Origin: Maea johnstoni
Lineage: Eukaryota; Annelida; Polychaeta; Spionida; Magelonidae
Assembly (NCBI GenBank): GCA_963942565.1
Contig: OZ012696.1
Coordinates: 23,249,599-23,313,598, forward strand
Reading direction: 5' to 3'
DNA: 64,000 nt
Shown: positions 1-50,315 of the stretch, one piece after another
Layout: the number at the start of each line of letters is the position of its first letter
How positions within the stretch are numbered: position 1 is the stretch's first letter
Translations under genes and position numbers: made by a program
The notes under the pieces: model-generated
Told to the model about the DNA's origin: nothing
Database searches by the model: none
What the model saw: the letters and a program-made list of their open reading frames with translations, nothing else

Positions 1-59
1 ATAATTTTGAGCCCTGATTTTCTAATGACCAAATTAGCCATCAGCAGCACAAGGGTTAA
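1..59 (-). mobile_element. TTAA-A MITE, right end only
   Basis: Terminal segment of the commonest short transposon family here. It shows the CCAAATTAGCCATCAGCAG motif and ends in AAGGGTTAA; the rest lies outside the window. Family consensus: about 210 bp, imperfect terminal inverted repeats of about 26 bp starting CCCTT, and TTAA at both ends. These are hallmarks of piggyBac-type non-autonomous elements. Confidence 0.7.
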
Positions 60-332
60 CGTTTGTTGTCGTATTCATGCCCCTTGTGTCTGCCTAAGGC
101 ATGGCTATTGTGTTAATATCTTTCTGGTCAAATAATGATCAAGCCAAATGTGATTGAAGTCAAAATACATGCTAAAGAAATGGAGAAATATTTCTATCTT
201 GTGCCTGTCACGCAAATCTTGGCTGAATTTCCTTCAGAGGCAAATGTTCTTTTATATTTGATTTTAAATTCATTTCTCTAAATTCCATTTGGCAAATTTT
301 AGCAAGATAACTTTGATTTTGTTTCATATAAA

Positions 333-420
333 CAGTATTGTATTATATTTTGATTGTACTCCAAACTTGAAATAAGGAGTTCATTATTAGATCAAAAGAT
401 GGCACCACTAGAAAGCATCT
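333..420 (+). repeat. Short dispersed repeat, copy 1 of 2
   Basis: About 90 bp ending in GGAGTTCATTATTAGATC and GATGGCACCACTAGAAAGCA. It recurs at 1330-1417 in the same orientation. The two copies bracket the first visible exon of the left gene. The family is not recognised. Confidence 0.6.
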
Positions 421-506
421 AAGATAAAACGGGTTGATATTTCCATTCTTTTTGATTGTACATGAGTTTCCTTTCCTCTAAGGACTAGTACTATTTATTG
501 TTTCAG

Positions 507-593
507 AGCGCCTGCAGTGTTCTGGACCAGTACCCAGTAAATGCTGCCCTCCTACTGCAGAAGGTGCTCGTACCCTGTCTGAGGAACTTCATG
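507..593 (+). CDS. Left gene, first visible exon
   Basis: 87 bp, 29 codons, phase 0 at both ends. It is preceded by TTGTTTCAG and followed by GTAAGG. It encodes SACSVLDQYPVNAALLLQKV and then LVPCLRNFM. A second frame is also open, but only this one joins in phase to the next exon and is leucine-rich like its neighbours. Confidence 0.65.
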
Positions 594-2800
594 GTAAGGC
601 ATCATCAGGCATGATCAAGTCTAGATACCTAAGTCTAGCAAGTCTAGATTCCTTCAAGTCTAGATACCTAAAAGCATTGTACCGTACTACTTTGTAACCC
701 TGGGGCCCTCGGGCTACTAATGTAAACATGGCAGAGGGCCTCAGGGAAGATCCTTACCATTGGACTGAGTTACCCTCTTTAAATAAAGATTATTATTATT
801 ATTACTATTATTATTATTATCAGGGTCAACATTTTTTGAACCCATTTAACCTTCCAATGCTGAGGCTACTTTTGTCCAAAGCACAAGGACGCAAAAGTTT
901 TCGAAAACCATCTAAACCCTGTCATGTTGGTATTCATTAGGTTGCTCTCACTGAGTACTCTCAGATGAGTACCCACATGCCAGGGTTTCAGTCATTTTTC
1001 AGGGTTTTTGCGTCATTTTGTATTGGCAAAATTACCAACCACCAGCATAAGGGTTAATGATCAAAGTGGCCATAAGCAGACTGCCAATTTTAGCGAAATA
1101 TTTCAGGCAAAAAGAAAGTTAAGAAAACGTTTGAAGAAGGAATGTTATACAGAACATTACCAACAAATTTCCTTCAGTTATTTTGTAAAATCTTTCTTAA
1201 TTCTGTAATTTTATTGCAAATATCGCATATCCAGAATTCCACAGTCTATAAGTATTTATAGCTACCAACTAGACTGTCCACAATTTTATATATTATTATA
1301 TTTATGTTTTACTTTATTTCACATGAATCTTATTGTATCATATCTTTTGATTGTATTCAACGTTTGCCATAAGGAGTTCATTATTAGATCAAAAGATGGC
1401 ACCACTAGAAAGCAACTACTGATTAGGTTCATAACTGCATTTTATTTTGTACAATTTGCTCATTTTCGATTCTGAAGTATTGTACGCAGACAAGTTCTTC
1501 CATATTTTTGAATGTTACCGCCTTAAAATATCTCATATAAAATATTTCAGTCAATGTCAATTTGTTCACATATTGTTTTATTGTGATCCGCAGGCACAGT
1601 ATAGCACTCTACCAGTCCTGACTGCCACATCCATACTGCAGCTAGTTAGTTCAACACTGGACCAAAAGGTGGCGCCACTGCTGTGCTGCCACCTGGTGCC
1701 TCTGAGCGGTACTCTTCTTCAGCATGCTGTAGCTTGTATGGAAAGTGACAGCGCTGAGTCTAGGGACAATGGCAGGGAGATTCAGCTTGTCTCTTTAGAT
1801 CTGCTCAAGTGGAGCGGCGTCTTGGCAGACCAGTTTTTGGAGGAGTCGTGCAAGGAGATGCTGGGTAAGGCCTAAGAAATTTACAGCAATACCTACGAAA
1901 ATTAGTGGTTGTTATGAAACATTTGCCAGCATATTTTAAATTGAAATAAACATGTACATGTACATGTTAATGAATTTCCATCAGTAAGTATTTATTTCTT
2001 GATTGCTGGGCTGAATAATAAATATTTATTTAAAAAAAACATGTGTCCGTGAGCTCATGAGTCAAAATGGTGGTGAGCTCACAAGTTAATTTGCCTCCAT
2101 GAGTGCAACCTGTATATATTGATATTGACATATTCTTTATTGGCACTCTCTCTGCTTTCTTTAGGTTGTTCCTCTCAGGACACTCTCAGACCACTGGTCA
2201 AGGCCTTGACCGCTGTCCTGCAGGAGTCGGGCATTAGGGAGACAGTGAGAAACAAGAGAGCCCTCCTACAATCCACAGTCAATACAGCACAGGTAAACAT
2301 GGTTCATGATACTACAAAAACTCTTCATCTTATTTTTCTACACATGCATATAGTCCAACCCAACCTTCTACAATCCACAGTCAATACAGCACAGGTAAAC
2401 CTCATTCATGATACTGGATAAAACATTTCATCTTATTTTTCTACACATACATATACCCCAACCCAACCTTCTACAATCCACAGTCAATACAGCACAGGTA
2501 AACCTCATTTATGATACTGCAAAAACACTACATCTTATTTTTCTACACCTCTGAACCAAGCCCTAAAATCTTCATTGTGCAGGATTTTGAGTATTAAAAA
2601 ATGAAGGTCTCAGATCTTCCCCAGTAACATTATCTTCAGCTCATGAACTGCAAATCCTCCCATTCTTACATGTAATTCTCTTTTTTCCATATTTTTATAT
2701 TAGTAATATGTGTTATTATTTATTTCAGGATCTTCATGGAGGTGATATTGATGGTCAGTGGTGGGCCGACTTTAAGTACGAGCTCTCGCTGGTGAAATAA
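507..2800 (+). CDS. Last four exons of a helical protein, possibly FANCE-like
   Basis: Partial gene; upstream exons lie outside the window. The exons are 507-593, 1594-1864, 2165-2292 and 2729-2800. All junctions are GT-AG with matching phases (0, 1, 0), giving 185 visible residues and a TAA stop. The protein is leucine-rich and looks all-helical, with no membrane segment. From memory, the stretches YPVNAALLLQKVLVPCL and LLCCHLVPLSGTLLQ recall the C-terminal helical-repeat domain of FANCE, the Fanconi anaemia core-complex subunit that contacts FANCC and FANCD2. The last exon (DLHGGDIDG, then WWADFKYELSLVK) has no counterpart I can recall. The FANCE link is weak and another ARM/HEAT-like protein is possible. 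The gene structure itself is well supported. It is tail-to-tail with the minus-strand gene ending at 6528. Confidence 0.6.
846..1057 (-). mobile_element. TTAA-A MITE, full length
   Basis: 212 bp from TTAACCTTCCAATGCTGAGG to CAGCATAAGGGTTAA, with both inverted-repeat ends and TTAA at both edges. It lies in the intron after the first visible exon of the left gene. Confidence 0.8.
1330..1417 (+). repeat. Short dispersed repeat, copy 2 of 2
   Basis: Same sequence as 333-420, nearly identical over its last 45 bp and more diverged to the left. It lies in the intron between the first two visible exons of the left gene. Confidence 0.6.
1594..1864 (+). CDS. Left gene, second visible exon
   Basis: 271 bp, entering in phase 0 and leaving in phase 1. 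The acceptor is ATCCGCAG and the donor is GTAAGG. It encodes about 90 residues from AQYSTLPVLTATSILQLVSS to DQFLEESCKEML. Amphipathic leucine-rich helices alternate with an acidic loop (MESDSAESRDNGRE). The open frame extends into both introns, but the consensus splice sites define these ends. Confidence 0.7.
2165..2292 (+). CDS. Left gene, third visible exon
   Basis: 128 bp. It enters in phase 1, completing the glycine codon split with the previous exon, and leaves in phase 0 at CACAG|GTAAAC. It encodes GCSSQDTLRPLVKALTAVLQ then ESGIRETVRNK and ALLQSTVNTAQ. Its last 30 bases and the donor site are copied twice more downstream (2367-2400 and 2468-2503). Confidence 0.7.
2264..2530 (+). repeat. 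103-bp tandem repeat carrying an exon end and its splice donor
   Basis: Three units with a period of about 103 bp. Each contains CTACAATCCACAGTCAATAC, then AGCACAG|GTAAAC, then intron sequence. The first unit overlaps the 3' end of the third visible exon. The donor-like junctions follow bases 2292, 2394 and 2497. The frame stays open from the first to the second donor (102 nt, 34 codons) and closes before the third. Confidence 0.8.
2729..2800 (+). CDS. Left gene, terminal exon
   Basis: 72 bp after the acceptor TTATTTCAG. It encodes DLHGGDIDGQWWADFKYELS then LVK and TAA. It enters in phase 0, matching the upstream donor. Confidence 0.6.
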   Translation, partial: DLHGGDIDGQWWADFKYELSLVK

Positions 2801-2801
2801 A
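2796..2801 (+). terminator. AATAAA signal overlapping the stop codon
   Basis: The stop codon TAA is part of GAAATAAAG, so a canonical poly(A) hexamer overlaps the end of the reading frame. Other AATAAA motifs lie further on (about 3216 and 3293), so which is used cannot be told. Confidence 0.35.
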
Positions 2802-5061
2802 GCATCAAACAGGAACACGGAATGTCCCTTGATAAATTATAGAAATACATATACAACACAGCAATTGCTCTATTGCTGTTATTTGCAGAAATTTTGCAAA
2901 ATTGGCAAGCAAGCTATAGTAAAAGAAACCTTAAAGCTGAATTCCTCTAATCACATTTTAAAACCATCGAAGGTGTAAAAAAAATCATTTGGATTTTAAC
3001 GTTTTAATAGTAATTAAATAGGTTTTGAATTTAACCTTTCAAGCATAATTATAAATCTAAATTCTAGACTGGGTATTTAAAGTGTATTTTAATTCTTTGC
3101 AAATAATGAAATGGACAAGATAGATTGTATATACATGTCTTGTAAGGCATTATATAGTTCAAGGAGCATACAGAAGAGTACATTAATTGTGACCTTTTAA
3201 TAACAACCCTGCTAGTGAAATAAAACCATCTGGATACATTGTATCCAGTATTCAAACAAATTGTTCTGTTGTTTAGTGCATTATAGTCATATAAATAAAA
3301 GTAGAAATCATTGTCATTTAACTTAATCAATATTATCATATATTTAGGGGGAAATACAACTTCTTAACAACATATAATATAAGAAAACAATTTTATTTGC
3401 ATACAAATCACAGCAACCCAATCCAATAGTTTTGATCATGAATATTATAAATGATGTCCAGCATCAGATAAGATTAATTATTATGCGAACAAAGCAACCA
3501 TAAAGCACTTCCACCTCTAGATAAAATCTCCATGATCATATGATAATACTTTTCTATGCCATCAATTGAATTGAAAGATATGGTAATACAGAGCTGGTTT
3601 TCAATACAATGATTTTATTGACTTATTGAACTTGTTCACATCTAGTCACATTTCAATTGTCGCGTTTTTTCTATGTCAATCTTTTTAATAGCACATTTTA
3701 CTAGAAAAGTTTTATGGCTTCATTTGCATTATTTGAATTTGGATATTGTTCATGCCAAATCCTCATGTTACTGGTACATTTTATATCAGAAGTACATTTT
3801 GTATAATATATTAAATGCAGTAAGGTATATTCATGCATGATTTTAATATCTTCATAATACTAAATGTTAGATTTTATACTTGATCATTTGATAATACTGA
3901 CTTATTTCAAAAGCATAAACATTTTACATAAATTTGACATACTTTTTCAACCAATACATAAAGCATTTCTAAACTCCCTTTCTCCCATACGAAGTATCTT
4001 GCATAGCACTCATAAAAACTTGCAGGATTAAAATGCTTGATATCATTTCATTGAATATTTACAAATAAGAGAATGTGTGAAAAATCTATCATGTTAATTT
4101 TAAACCTCTCACTATAGTTGGCTGACCACTTGGTACAGTCATATCACAAATATCAAAGCATAATGAGGCATTATATATTCACTGTAATAAAATAAGTTAT
4201 TTATCTTAAAATATCCAAAGAAGGTGAAATAATTTCTGGGATGATTAATTGATTATTACATCACACTTGATAGTTAAATCAATTATGAAAATATGATTAT
4301 TACTCAAAAAACAAGGATTCTAACTTTTACCAACTTTCACTCTGTATAATCCATAAATATCACAGAAACCTTACGAAAATATGTTCCTATCTTTGTTTAC
4401 ATTTCAAAATGCTTACTTATAGCCATTTCAGCATCAACATCTACTAGAAATAATCTGTTAAAAATCATTAATTTATAAGAACTGTATGATTAAAGCTGAT
4501 AAAATTGGACGATTCTGCACGCTAGCAATGGGAACACAAGAGACCTAGAAACTGTTCACAATAGGAGAAATTCACATTTGGATGCCTGTTGACAATTTAT
4601 TCTTTGAGCAAATTTCTGTATGTCAGTCAATAATGATGCTAAGCTCCAGGACTGCTTGTTTGTGCTCTAACCTCCAGGATATATATCTGGACACCTCTGA
4701 CATGGTGTTACTGGTCTAATTGAGAAAACAGCCATGTTCATTTCAAATCATTTTACATGGTTCGAGGTTCAACCCATAAATGTTATTACTTTGACTTTTT
4801 GCATTAGCACCATACTCCCCAAACCATTTGTGATACATGCTAAAGCCCAATTACATTATTTCTCATAATCACGTTTTTTGTGATTTATGGAAATATGACT
4901 TATTTATTTTGTTTATTACTACTATTAAATAGAACTATGTCATACATATTTTGATCTTAAGCTCATAATCTGGAGGGCCAATATCTACCAACAAAATTCC
5001 TCTGAAGGCACCATATCAATCCATTCACCTGTGGCGCCAAACACCTTGCTAGATGTTACCT
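2802..5061. other. AT-rich intergenic DNA between convergent genes
   Basis: About 2.2 kb of AT-rich sequence without splice-flanked coding segments, terminal inverted repeats or tandem arrays that I can see. It probably holds the 3' untranslated regions of the two tail-to-tail genes. Confidence 0.4.
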
Positions 5062-6527
5062 TAATAAAGGAGTGGCGCAGGTTGTTCAGAACCCGCTTTG
5101 CTTGGTGCAGAACAACCGCTTTGCTTGGTGCAGCTTGATCAAGACATCACTTGGCTTGTTGGTATCTTACTGGAGAGGTACAGGTTAATGATACTTTATT
5201 AAAGGAGTGGTTCAGGTTCATCAAGACAACACTCGCCTTGAAGGTAATTTATTAAAGGAGTGGTCCAGGTCGATCAAGACGTCACTTGGCTTGCTGGTAC
5301 CTTATTGGAGTGGTACAATTTGATAACACTTTATTAAAGAAGTGGTTCAGGTTCATCAAGCCACCACGGGACTGGAAGGTATCTTATTCAAGGATGGGTA
5401 CAGGTAGAATAAGATACCACTTGGCTTGTTGGTACCCAATTAAAGGAGTGGTTCAGCTTCATCAAGACACCACTGGTCTGGAAGGTATCTAACTAAAAGA
5501 ATGGGTACAGGTGGATTAAGATACCACTTAACCTGTTGGTATCCAATTAAAGGAGTTGTGCAGGCTCATCAAGACACCACTTGCCTCGAAGGCAATTCAT
5601 TAAAGGAGTAGTGCAGGTTCATCAAGACACCACTTGCCTTGTAGGTAATTCATTAAAGGAGTGGTGCAGGTTCATCAAGACACCACTAGCCTTGTAGGTA
5701 ATTCATTAAAGGAGTGGTGCAGGTTCATCAAGACACCACTAGCCTTGTAGGTAATTCATTAAAGGAATGGTGCAGGTTCATCAAGACACCACTAGCCTTG
5801 TAGGTAATTCATTAAAGGAATGGTGCAGGTTCATCAAGACACCACTAGCCTTGTAGGTAATTCATTAAAGGAATGGTGCAGGTTCATCAAGACACCACTT
5901 GCCTCGAAGGCAATTCATTAAAGGAGTAGTGCAGGTTCATCAAGACACCACTTGCTTTGTATGAAATTCATTAAAGGAGTGGTGCGGGTTCATCAATACA
6001 CCACTTGTCCTGTTGGTAATTCATTAAAGGAGTGGTGCAGGTTCATCAAGACACCACTTGCCTTGCCTCGAAGGCAATTCATTAAAGGAGTGGTGCGGGT
6101 TCATCAAGACACCACTTGCTTTGTATGAAATTCATTAAAGGAGTGGTGCAGGTTCATGAAGACACCACTTGCCTCGGAGGCAATTTATTAAAGGAGTGGT
6201 GCAGGTTCATCAAGACACCACTTGCTTTGTATGAAATTCATTAAAGGAGTGGTGCAGGTTCATCAAGACACCACTTGACCTGTTGGTATCCAATTAAAGG
6301 AGTTGTGCAGGTTGATCAAGACACCACCAGCCTTGAAGGTAATTCATTAAAGGAGGGGTGCAGGTTCATTAAGACACCACTTGACCTGTTGGTATCCAAT
6401 TAAAGGAGTTGTGCAGGTTGATCAAGAGACCACTTGACCTGTTGGTATCCAATTAAAGGAGTTGTGCAGGTTAATCAGGAGACCACTTGACCTGTTGGTA
6501 TCCAATTAAAGGAGTTGTGCAGGTTGA

Positions 6528-45255
<38,728 letters not shown>

Positions 45256-45694
45256 ACCTGCTCCTTCAGAGACACTTAATTAACTTCCTCAATCAGGTAA
45301 ATATCCGGTTATTCTGTTGCGAGTAATTGCTTGAACTAACGGGTTTGGTCATCTAAGGTAATTGTTACAAAAAATCCAATCATCAAAGCAACCAGTCGAT
45401 ACACACATGTGAGCCTGCATCAATGTAAACTAAGAAGTTGCCATGAGAGATGACCCAGATTTTCCATATAAGGCAAGGCGAGAGGTCAAGGATCTACTTC
45501 CGGGTTATCGATTTAGAGCGATGTACATGCTACGCAAGCGGAGAGCGAACAGTGGAGTCGAATAAAACTCTGGATAGCAGTGCAGTTGGAGTATTCCATT
45601 CCTCGTCACCTTAGCTTGGTGTTTATGAGAGGTCTTAGATCGGCTAGAATCTACTTGTGCGACACCGGCGAATGTTGTAAGACTAGCTTTCATC
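45256..45694. promoter_or_regulatory. Bidirectional promoter region
   Basis: 439 bp separates the divergent start codons. It contains ACTTCCGG (45496-45503), an ETS-type site. The plus-gene start lies in CATCATGGCGGCGAAG, which contains an ATGGCGGC YY1-type core. GC content rises compared with the introns around it. No TATA box is evident. The promoter role is inferred from position. Confidence 0.55.
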
Positions 45695-45890
45695 ATGGCG
45701 GCGAAGCGAAGGCACCAAAATCAAACTGCAGAGAGTCAAAATGGCAATGGGAGACAGAAACAAACTCCCAACAACAATAACAAACAGAAATCGTGGAAAC
45801 GACGGGACCACAGGGATGATACGGCGACACCATCTCAGTCAGGATTATCATCAGCGGATATTCCTTACTTCATGCTTGTCTTTGGGCTAG
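45695..45890 (+). CDS. Membrane-protein gene exon 1
   Basis: 196 bp with ATG in CATCATGGCGG. Basic, asparagine- and glutamine-rich tail followed by the first half of the hydrophobic segment. Confidence 0.7.
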
Positions 45891-46732
45891 GTGAGTCTTA
45901 GAAATATGGGAATGATATTAATAACTTTATTAACCCCAAGTCAAAACTGGGCAGACTTCAAGAGTGACATGTCATCCGGCAGGTGCCATTGTCTATAGTA
46001 CCAGTAGTGGGTGTGGGTTCTGCAAACCCTGTTGGGGGTGGGGGTAGGGGAGGGGAGGGGGGGGGGGTGACTGGGAGGTGCTTTATTTACCCCGCAGGAC
46101 AATTGCGATAACAGACCCCAACTAACTTCAGAGGGGTAGGGTATCTGTAGGTAAATCACATAAATTGTGGTGGGGTTATAGTCTGTCTGACTCGAGTTTG
46201 GCAACTGCTTTTTCCACTTTTTTGTGTCACGTTTGAGTTTGCGATCCAAACTTGGAAAACCTCTTCGGAGCACTACCGCATGTATGTATTTAAACACACC
46301 TTTTGTCTCATTTCCGCAAAATGTTGATTTTGCTTATTAGGTCCCATTGTAAAATGTGCCCATTGCTGATGATACGATCTTGCATGTTTGTAAATTGTTC
46401 GCAAACTCAAGTCAGGCAGACTATATAGTAACTTGATCAACTTACTGTAGTTACCCCCCTCCCTACCCCTCTATTATTGAAATTATTAATTCAGTGTTGT
46501 ATTTGAGAAATTAACAAGACCCTTGGAAATAAAATGAAAAAATGAAAAGAAAATGAAAATTGCTGAAATTGATAATATGCGCTTGCCATATTCTGAGTCA
46601 TAAATTTGACACATGTACATGTGTATAATATATACATAGTCCTGATTAAAGTATTGCGCAACTATGTTTTAATAGAAATTAATATATTTGTTATTTTCTT
46701 TTTCCAGCTATCACTTTTGGCGTTCTCCATCG
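45695..46732 (+). CDS. First two exons of a single-pass membrane protein, partial
   Basis: Exon 1 is 45695-45890 (ends phase 1, GTGAGT) and exon 2 is 46708-46732 (acceptor TTTCCAG, donor GTGAGT). Together they give 73 complete residues. Residues 1-53 are very polar and basic (KRRHQNQTAESQNGNGRQKQ, KSWKRRDHRDD). Then comes IPYFMLVFGLAITFGVLHR, a hydrophobic segment of about 19 residues split across the intron. The layout fits a type II membrane protein with a short cytosolic tail. I do not recognise the family. Later exons were not found in the remaining 17 kb. Confidence 0.65.
46708..46732 (+). CDS. Membrane-protein gene exon 2 (25-bp microexon)
   Basis: 25 bp between TTTTTCCAG and GTGAGTAA. 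It completes the split alanine codon and encodes ITFGVLH plus two bases of the next codon. It continues the hydrophobic segment in frame, which is the main support. Confidence 0.6.
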
Positions 46733-48192
46733 GTGAGTAAATTTTCTTGTAACTTTCCTGATTTTATTCTAACACAGGATATTGGACAAGGAAATTGTGA
46801 GGAAAAAAACACGTTCCACACGTTGTCCCGTGTGGTTTTACTCCAGTGGTAGTGTATAGAGTATTGCCAATTAATCCGCTCTCGATATTGATCCAACAGG
46901 CTGGATATATAGAAGTGAGTCTTTACCAAGCAGCTGGTGCAGTGCAAAACAGCAGTGATTCTATATGGTGGCGACCAGACCGACTCTATTAAGTTGCCAC
47001 ATCAGCATCGAACATAAAACAACTCTATGGCACATGCGTGCACCATCAATGAGCGATCAGGGGTTTAGACTCGCAACAAATACAAGAAATATGTGCAGTT
47101 TCTGGCCCACTGGCTTGTGAAATTAGCTGACAGGTCACAAGTTGGTCGTTTACTAGGACCTTAAACAAGAAATCAAGGATTAAGACATCACATATGTAAA
47201 GCATAGGCAGCGTACAGTACTGAGTAGCCTAGTCCTAGGCCAAGGAAATTTATCACTACTTTAATAACTCACCTAATGTTTATACACCTTTCTAAAATGT
47301 CTACCCCTATTTAGTTCTATATTGGCTCACCAGGCGGGCAGCATGGGTCTATTTGGATTTATGACTGACCAGGGTGACCACCACTGGTGCCATCTATCAA
47401 CAGCAACTAAAACTAACTCCTAAATATTGAACAAAAGATAGACCAGAACAGAGAAAAGCAATATCTTAGAAGTAAATCATAGACTAGGAGCTAGTATAAG
47501 TACTGAGTAGCTTGGTTGTATTATAACTGGCTGCTCGTTCTCTGAATATGATTTCTGAATTTGTGATCACATTTGATATTGATAGAGCCCAGTTAAATTA
47601 ATGAAGTTGGGTATACATACATCATCAAGAAGGTTGTTTTGATATTTTAGTTTAACCCTGCTCTTGCTAACACCGGTTATATCCGGTGCTACATATCTTG
47701 CCTGTGGGACCAACACCAGATATATATCCGGTCTTTGGGTACCCTTGCACTTAGCAAAAAAAAACTACATCTAAAGGTCGATTTAGGGGTATTGGATTAT
47801 ACTAAATATCAAGGTTTTACCTTTTACTATGTTTCTGTTTCAGTTTGTGAAGCACATTATTGAAACAGTGATAGAAATCTATGAAATCCTTCTGATTTGG
47901 TGGGTAGACCCACAATATCCCTGGTCCCAGGGGATAGGTTATCCCATATGGGGGTCTAGCATGACAAGGGTTAAAAAGAAACCATGGATATTTTTCTGTG
48001 TTTGAGGTCTTATGGAAATTAAGCAGCCTTTTCATTTATTTTCAAAACTATGCTTCTGAAGGAATATATGGTTATACTGATTTAAAGGATGGGCAGACAT
48101 TTTTAAAATTCTGGCTTTTATCCTTGTTTGGTGTGTATTTTTCAAAAGGATTTTGTTGCGCGGACAACCTGCTGGTGAAAGCCCTGCTAGCC
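46733..48192. other. Intron sequence, nothing recognised
   Basis: Includes a GC-poor stretch and ATATCCGGTGCTACATAT-like sequence near 47680. No further exon identified. Confidence 0.35.
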
Positions 48193-48397
48193 TTAACCCT
48201 TCTAATGCTGAAGCTACAACTACAAGGACACAACTATTTTTGAAAACCATCTAAACCCTGTCATGTGGGTATTCATTGGAAAGCTCTCACAGATTTCTCT
48301 CAGATGAGTACCCATGTGTCAGGGCTTCTGTCATTTTTTGGGGTGTTTTGCATCATTTTGTATCGGTCAAATTATCCGCCAGCAGCGTAAGGGTTAA
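48193..48397 (-). mobile_element. TTAA-A MITE, full length
   Basis: 205 bp from TTAACCCTTCTAATGCTGAA to CAGCAGCGTAAGGGTTAA. Confidence 0.75.
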
Positions 48398-48609
48398 ATG
48401 ACGTAATCCAGGCACCAAGCTATTCAGCATTCATGACAAGCACATCATAATGGTGTTATTCACCTTACGGTTAGATATCAGGCTGAAATATTCCCTGCTC
48501 TGCCTGAAATTGACAAAGCTTTTGTAGCCGTGACACTCATCTCGGAAGTGATACATCATTTTCTGTGTGACACGGCTTGCATTTATCTGTTTACTCTGAC
48601 AACCATCTG

Positions 48610-49025
48610 AGACAGGGGATGTGTTTGCTCCTTGACAGTCATCTACAACTCAGTTATGTGACCCAGTGGTAGTCAATGCCCGAAGAAATAGTTTTCTCTT
48701 TTTTGTGCTGTGTAGTAATTGAGATTTGTTTGGTCCTTGACAGACATCTGCAGCTCAGTTATGTGATGGTAGCCAATGCCCAAAGAAATAGTTTTCTCTT
48801 TTTTGTGCTGTGTAGTAATTGAGATTTGTTTGGTCCTTGACAGACATCTGCAGCTCAGTTATTTGGTGGTAGCCAATGCCCAAAGAAATAGTTTTCTCTT
48901 TTTTGTGCTGTGTAGTAATTGAGATTTGTTTGGTCCTTGACAGACATCTGCAGCTCAGCTATGTGGTAATAGTCAATGCCCAAAGAAACTGTTATCTCAT
49001 TTTTTTGCAGTGTAGTAATTGACTT
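48610..49025. repeat. Tandem repeat of about 119 bp, about 3.5 units
   Basis: Units share GTTTGGTCCTTGACAGACAT, CTGCAGCTCAGTTATGTG, GCCAATGCCCAAAGAAATAG and TTTTGTGCTGTGTAGTAATT. Confidence 0.85.
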
Positions 49026-49601
49026 ATAGAAGCAGTGTTTAAAAATAGCTTGAGCTGTCAGTAAGTCTCTTTAGACTACCCTTTAAATAGTTCTCCATGG
49101 GCTTCTCAATATTTCTGTAGAATTGTACTGATAAATATACATGGCTTTGTTGGTGTTGCCAGTGTTGACCTTATGGGGCCTTGAAAAAAGATTTTCTATT
49201 TTGAGCCCTTTTAAAAGGATTCTCATCGCAAGTGGTAGAAGTGTAAGGGTGAATCAATTTGCGTAGTGGACATGGAGAGGGTTTTACCTCAAATACAGGG
49301 TAAATAAATTTAGGTCTAGATATGTCATTTTCATAAGCAGGCAGAATTGCCTTCAGTAAGCATTTACAATTAATGACCTTTCTGTAAATAAACTTTTATT
49401 TGAATTGATATATAGTCATGAAAATATGCTTGAGACTTTATAAACAATTGCATATCTGTAAAGACAGGTCCCATCATTCCACTAAAGGGAATAACTTATA
49501 GGTTTTACATATTATTTTATCTTGGTAAGGTCAGCTGAGTAACTGTTTTTTACCATGTGCAGGGTAGTTAATCTTTTCTGGCCCCAGCATGAGTTGAACT
49601 A
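49026..49601. other. Intron sequence, nothing recognised
   Basis: No features supported. Confidence 0.3.
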
Positions 49602-49800
49602 TTAAGCCCTTTCCATGCTGAGGCTACTTTCGTCCATGAGAGAAAAATGAAAAAAGTTTCAGAAACCATCTAAACCCTGTCATGTTGGTATTCATTTGAA
49701 ACCTAGCTCTCACTGAGTACTATCAGATGAGTACCCATATGCCAGGGTTTAAGTAATTTTCTAGCTTTTTGTATTGACCAAATTAGCCACCAGCAGCCAA
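49602..49800 (-). mobile_element. TTAA-A MITE, right end eroded
   Basis: TTAAGCCCTTTCCATGCTGA to AATTAGCCACCAGCAGCC; the right TTAA is lost. Confidence 0.65.
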
Positions 49801-50062
49801 GTGTATTTGTGCCAAATTTGGAGATTCCACTTATTTAACAAGATTTTTTGTTATCCTATTCCCCCAAAATTCACGTTTTATGGCATTTTTGCCTAAAATG
49901 CCCCAAGCATAGTCTTTAATGGTAATTCATGCCCTGCGTCCATTAAGAATATCGATCAGTATCATTCAGATTATATTTGTATCAAGTTTCATGCTTTTTG
50001 CACAAAGTGCACAATTTGGCCAAATTCCTGAGTTTATAAGCCACCCCGTTAAAAAGGTTAGT

Positions 50063-50315
50063 CCCTGGAGAGTGATTGAAATCGAGACTGCCAGGGCAAA
50101 AATGCAAATCGTTCTGAAAACCATCTAAACCCTGTCATGTTGGTATTAATTGGAAACCTCTCACCGAGTACTATCAGATGAGTACCCATATGCCATGGTT
50201 TCGGTTTCAGTCATTTTTCAGTTATTTTTGCATCATTTTGTATCGACTAAATTGACCACCAGCAGCCAAAGGGTTATTCCCTGGAGAGTAATTGAAATCG
50301 AGACTGCCAGGGCTA
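50063..50315. repeat. Direct duplication of about 217 bp
   Basis: CCCTGGAGAGTGATTGAAAT, then CGAGACTGCCAGGGC, at 50064 recurs at 50279 (one difference). The segment between holds a TTAA-A copy. Confidence 0.7.
50100..50276 (-). mobile_element. TTAA-A MITE, left end missing
   Basis: CTGAAAACCATCTAAACCCT to CACCAGCAGCCAAAGGGTTA. It shares unusual variants (GAAACCT, CAGCAGCCAA) with the 49602 copy, suggesting that one is a duplicate of the other. Confidence 0.65.

Noticed and set aside
5286-5492. Open frame in the 53-bp minisatellite on the plus strand
   Set aside because: A product of the repeat, antisense to the 3' region of the SPATA48-like gene.
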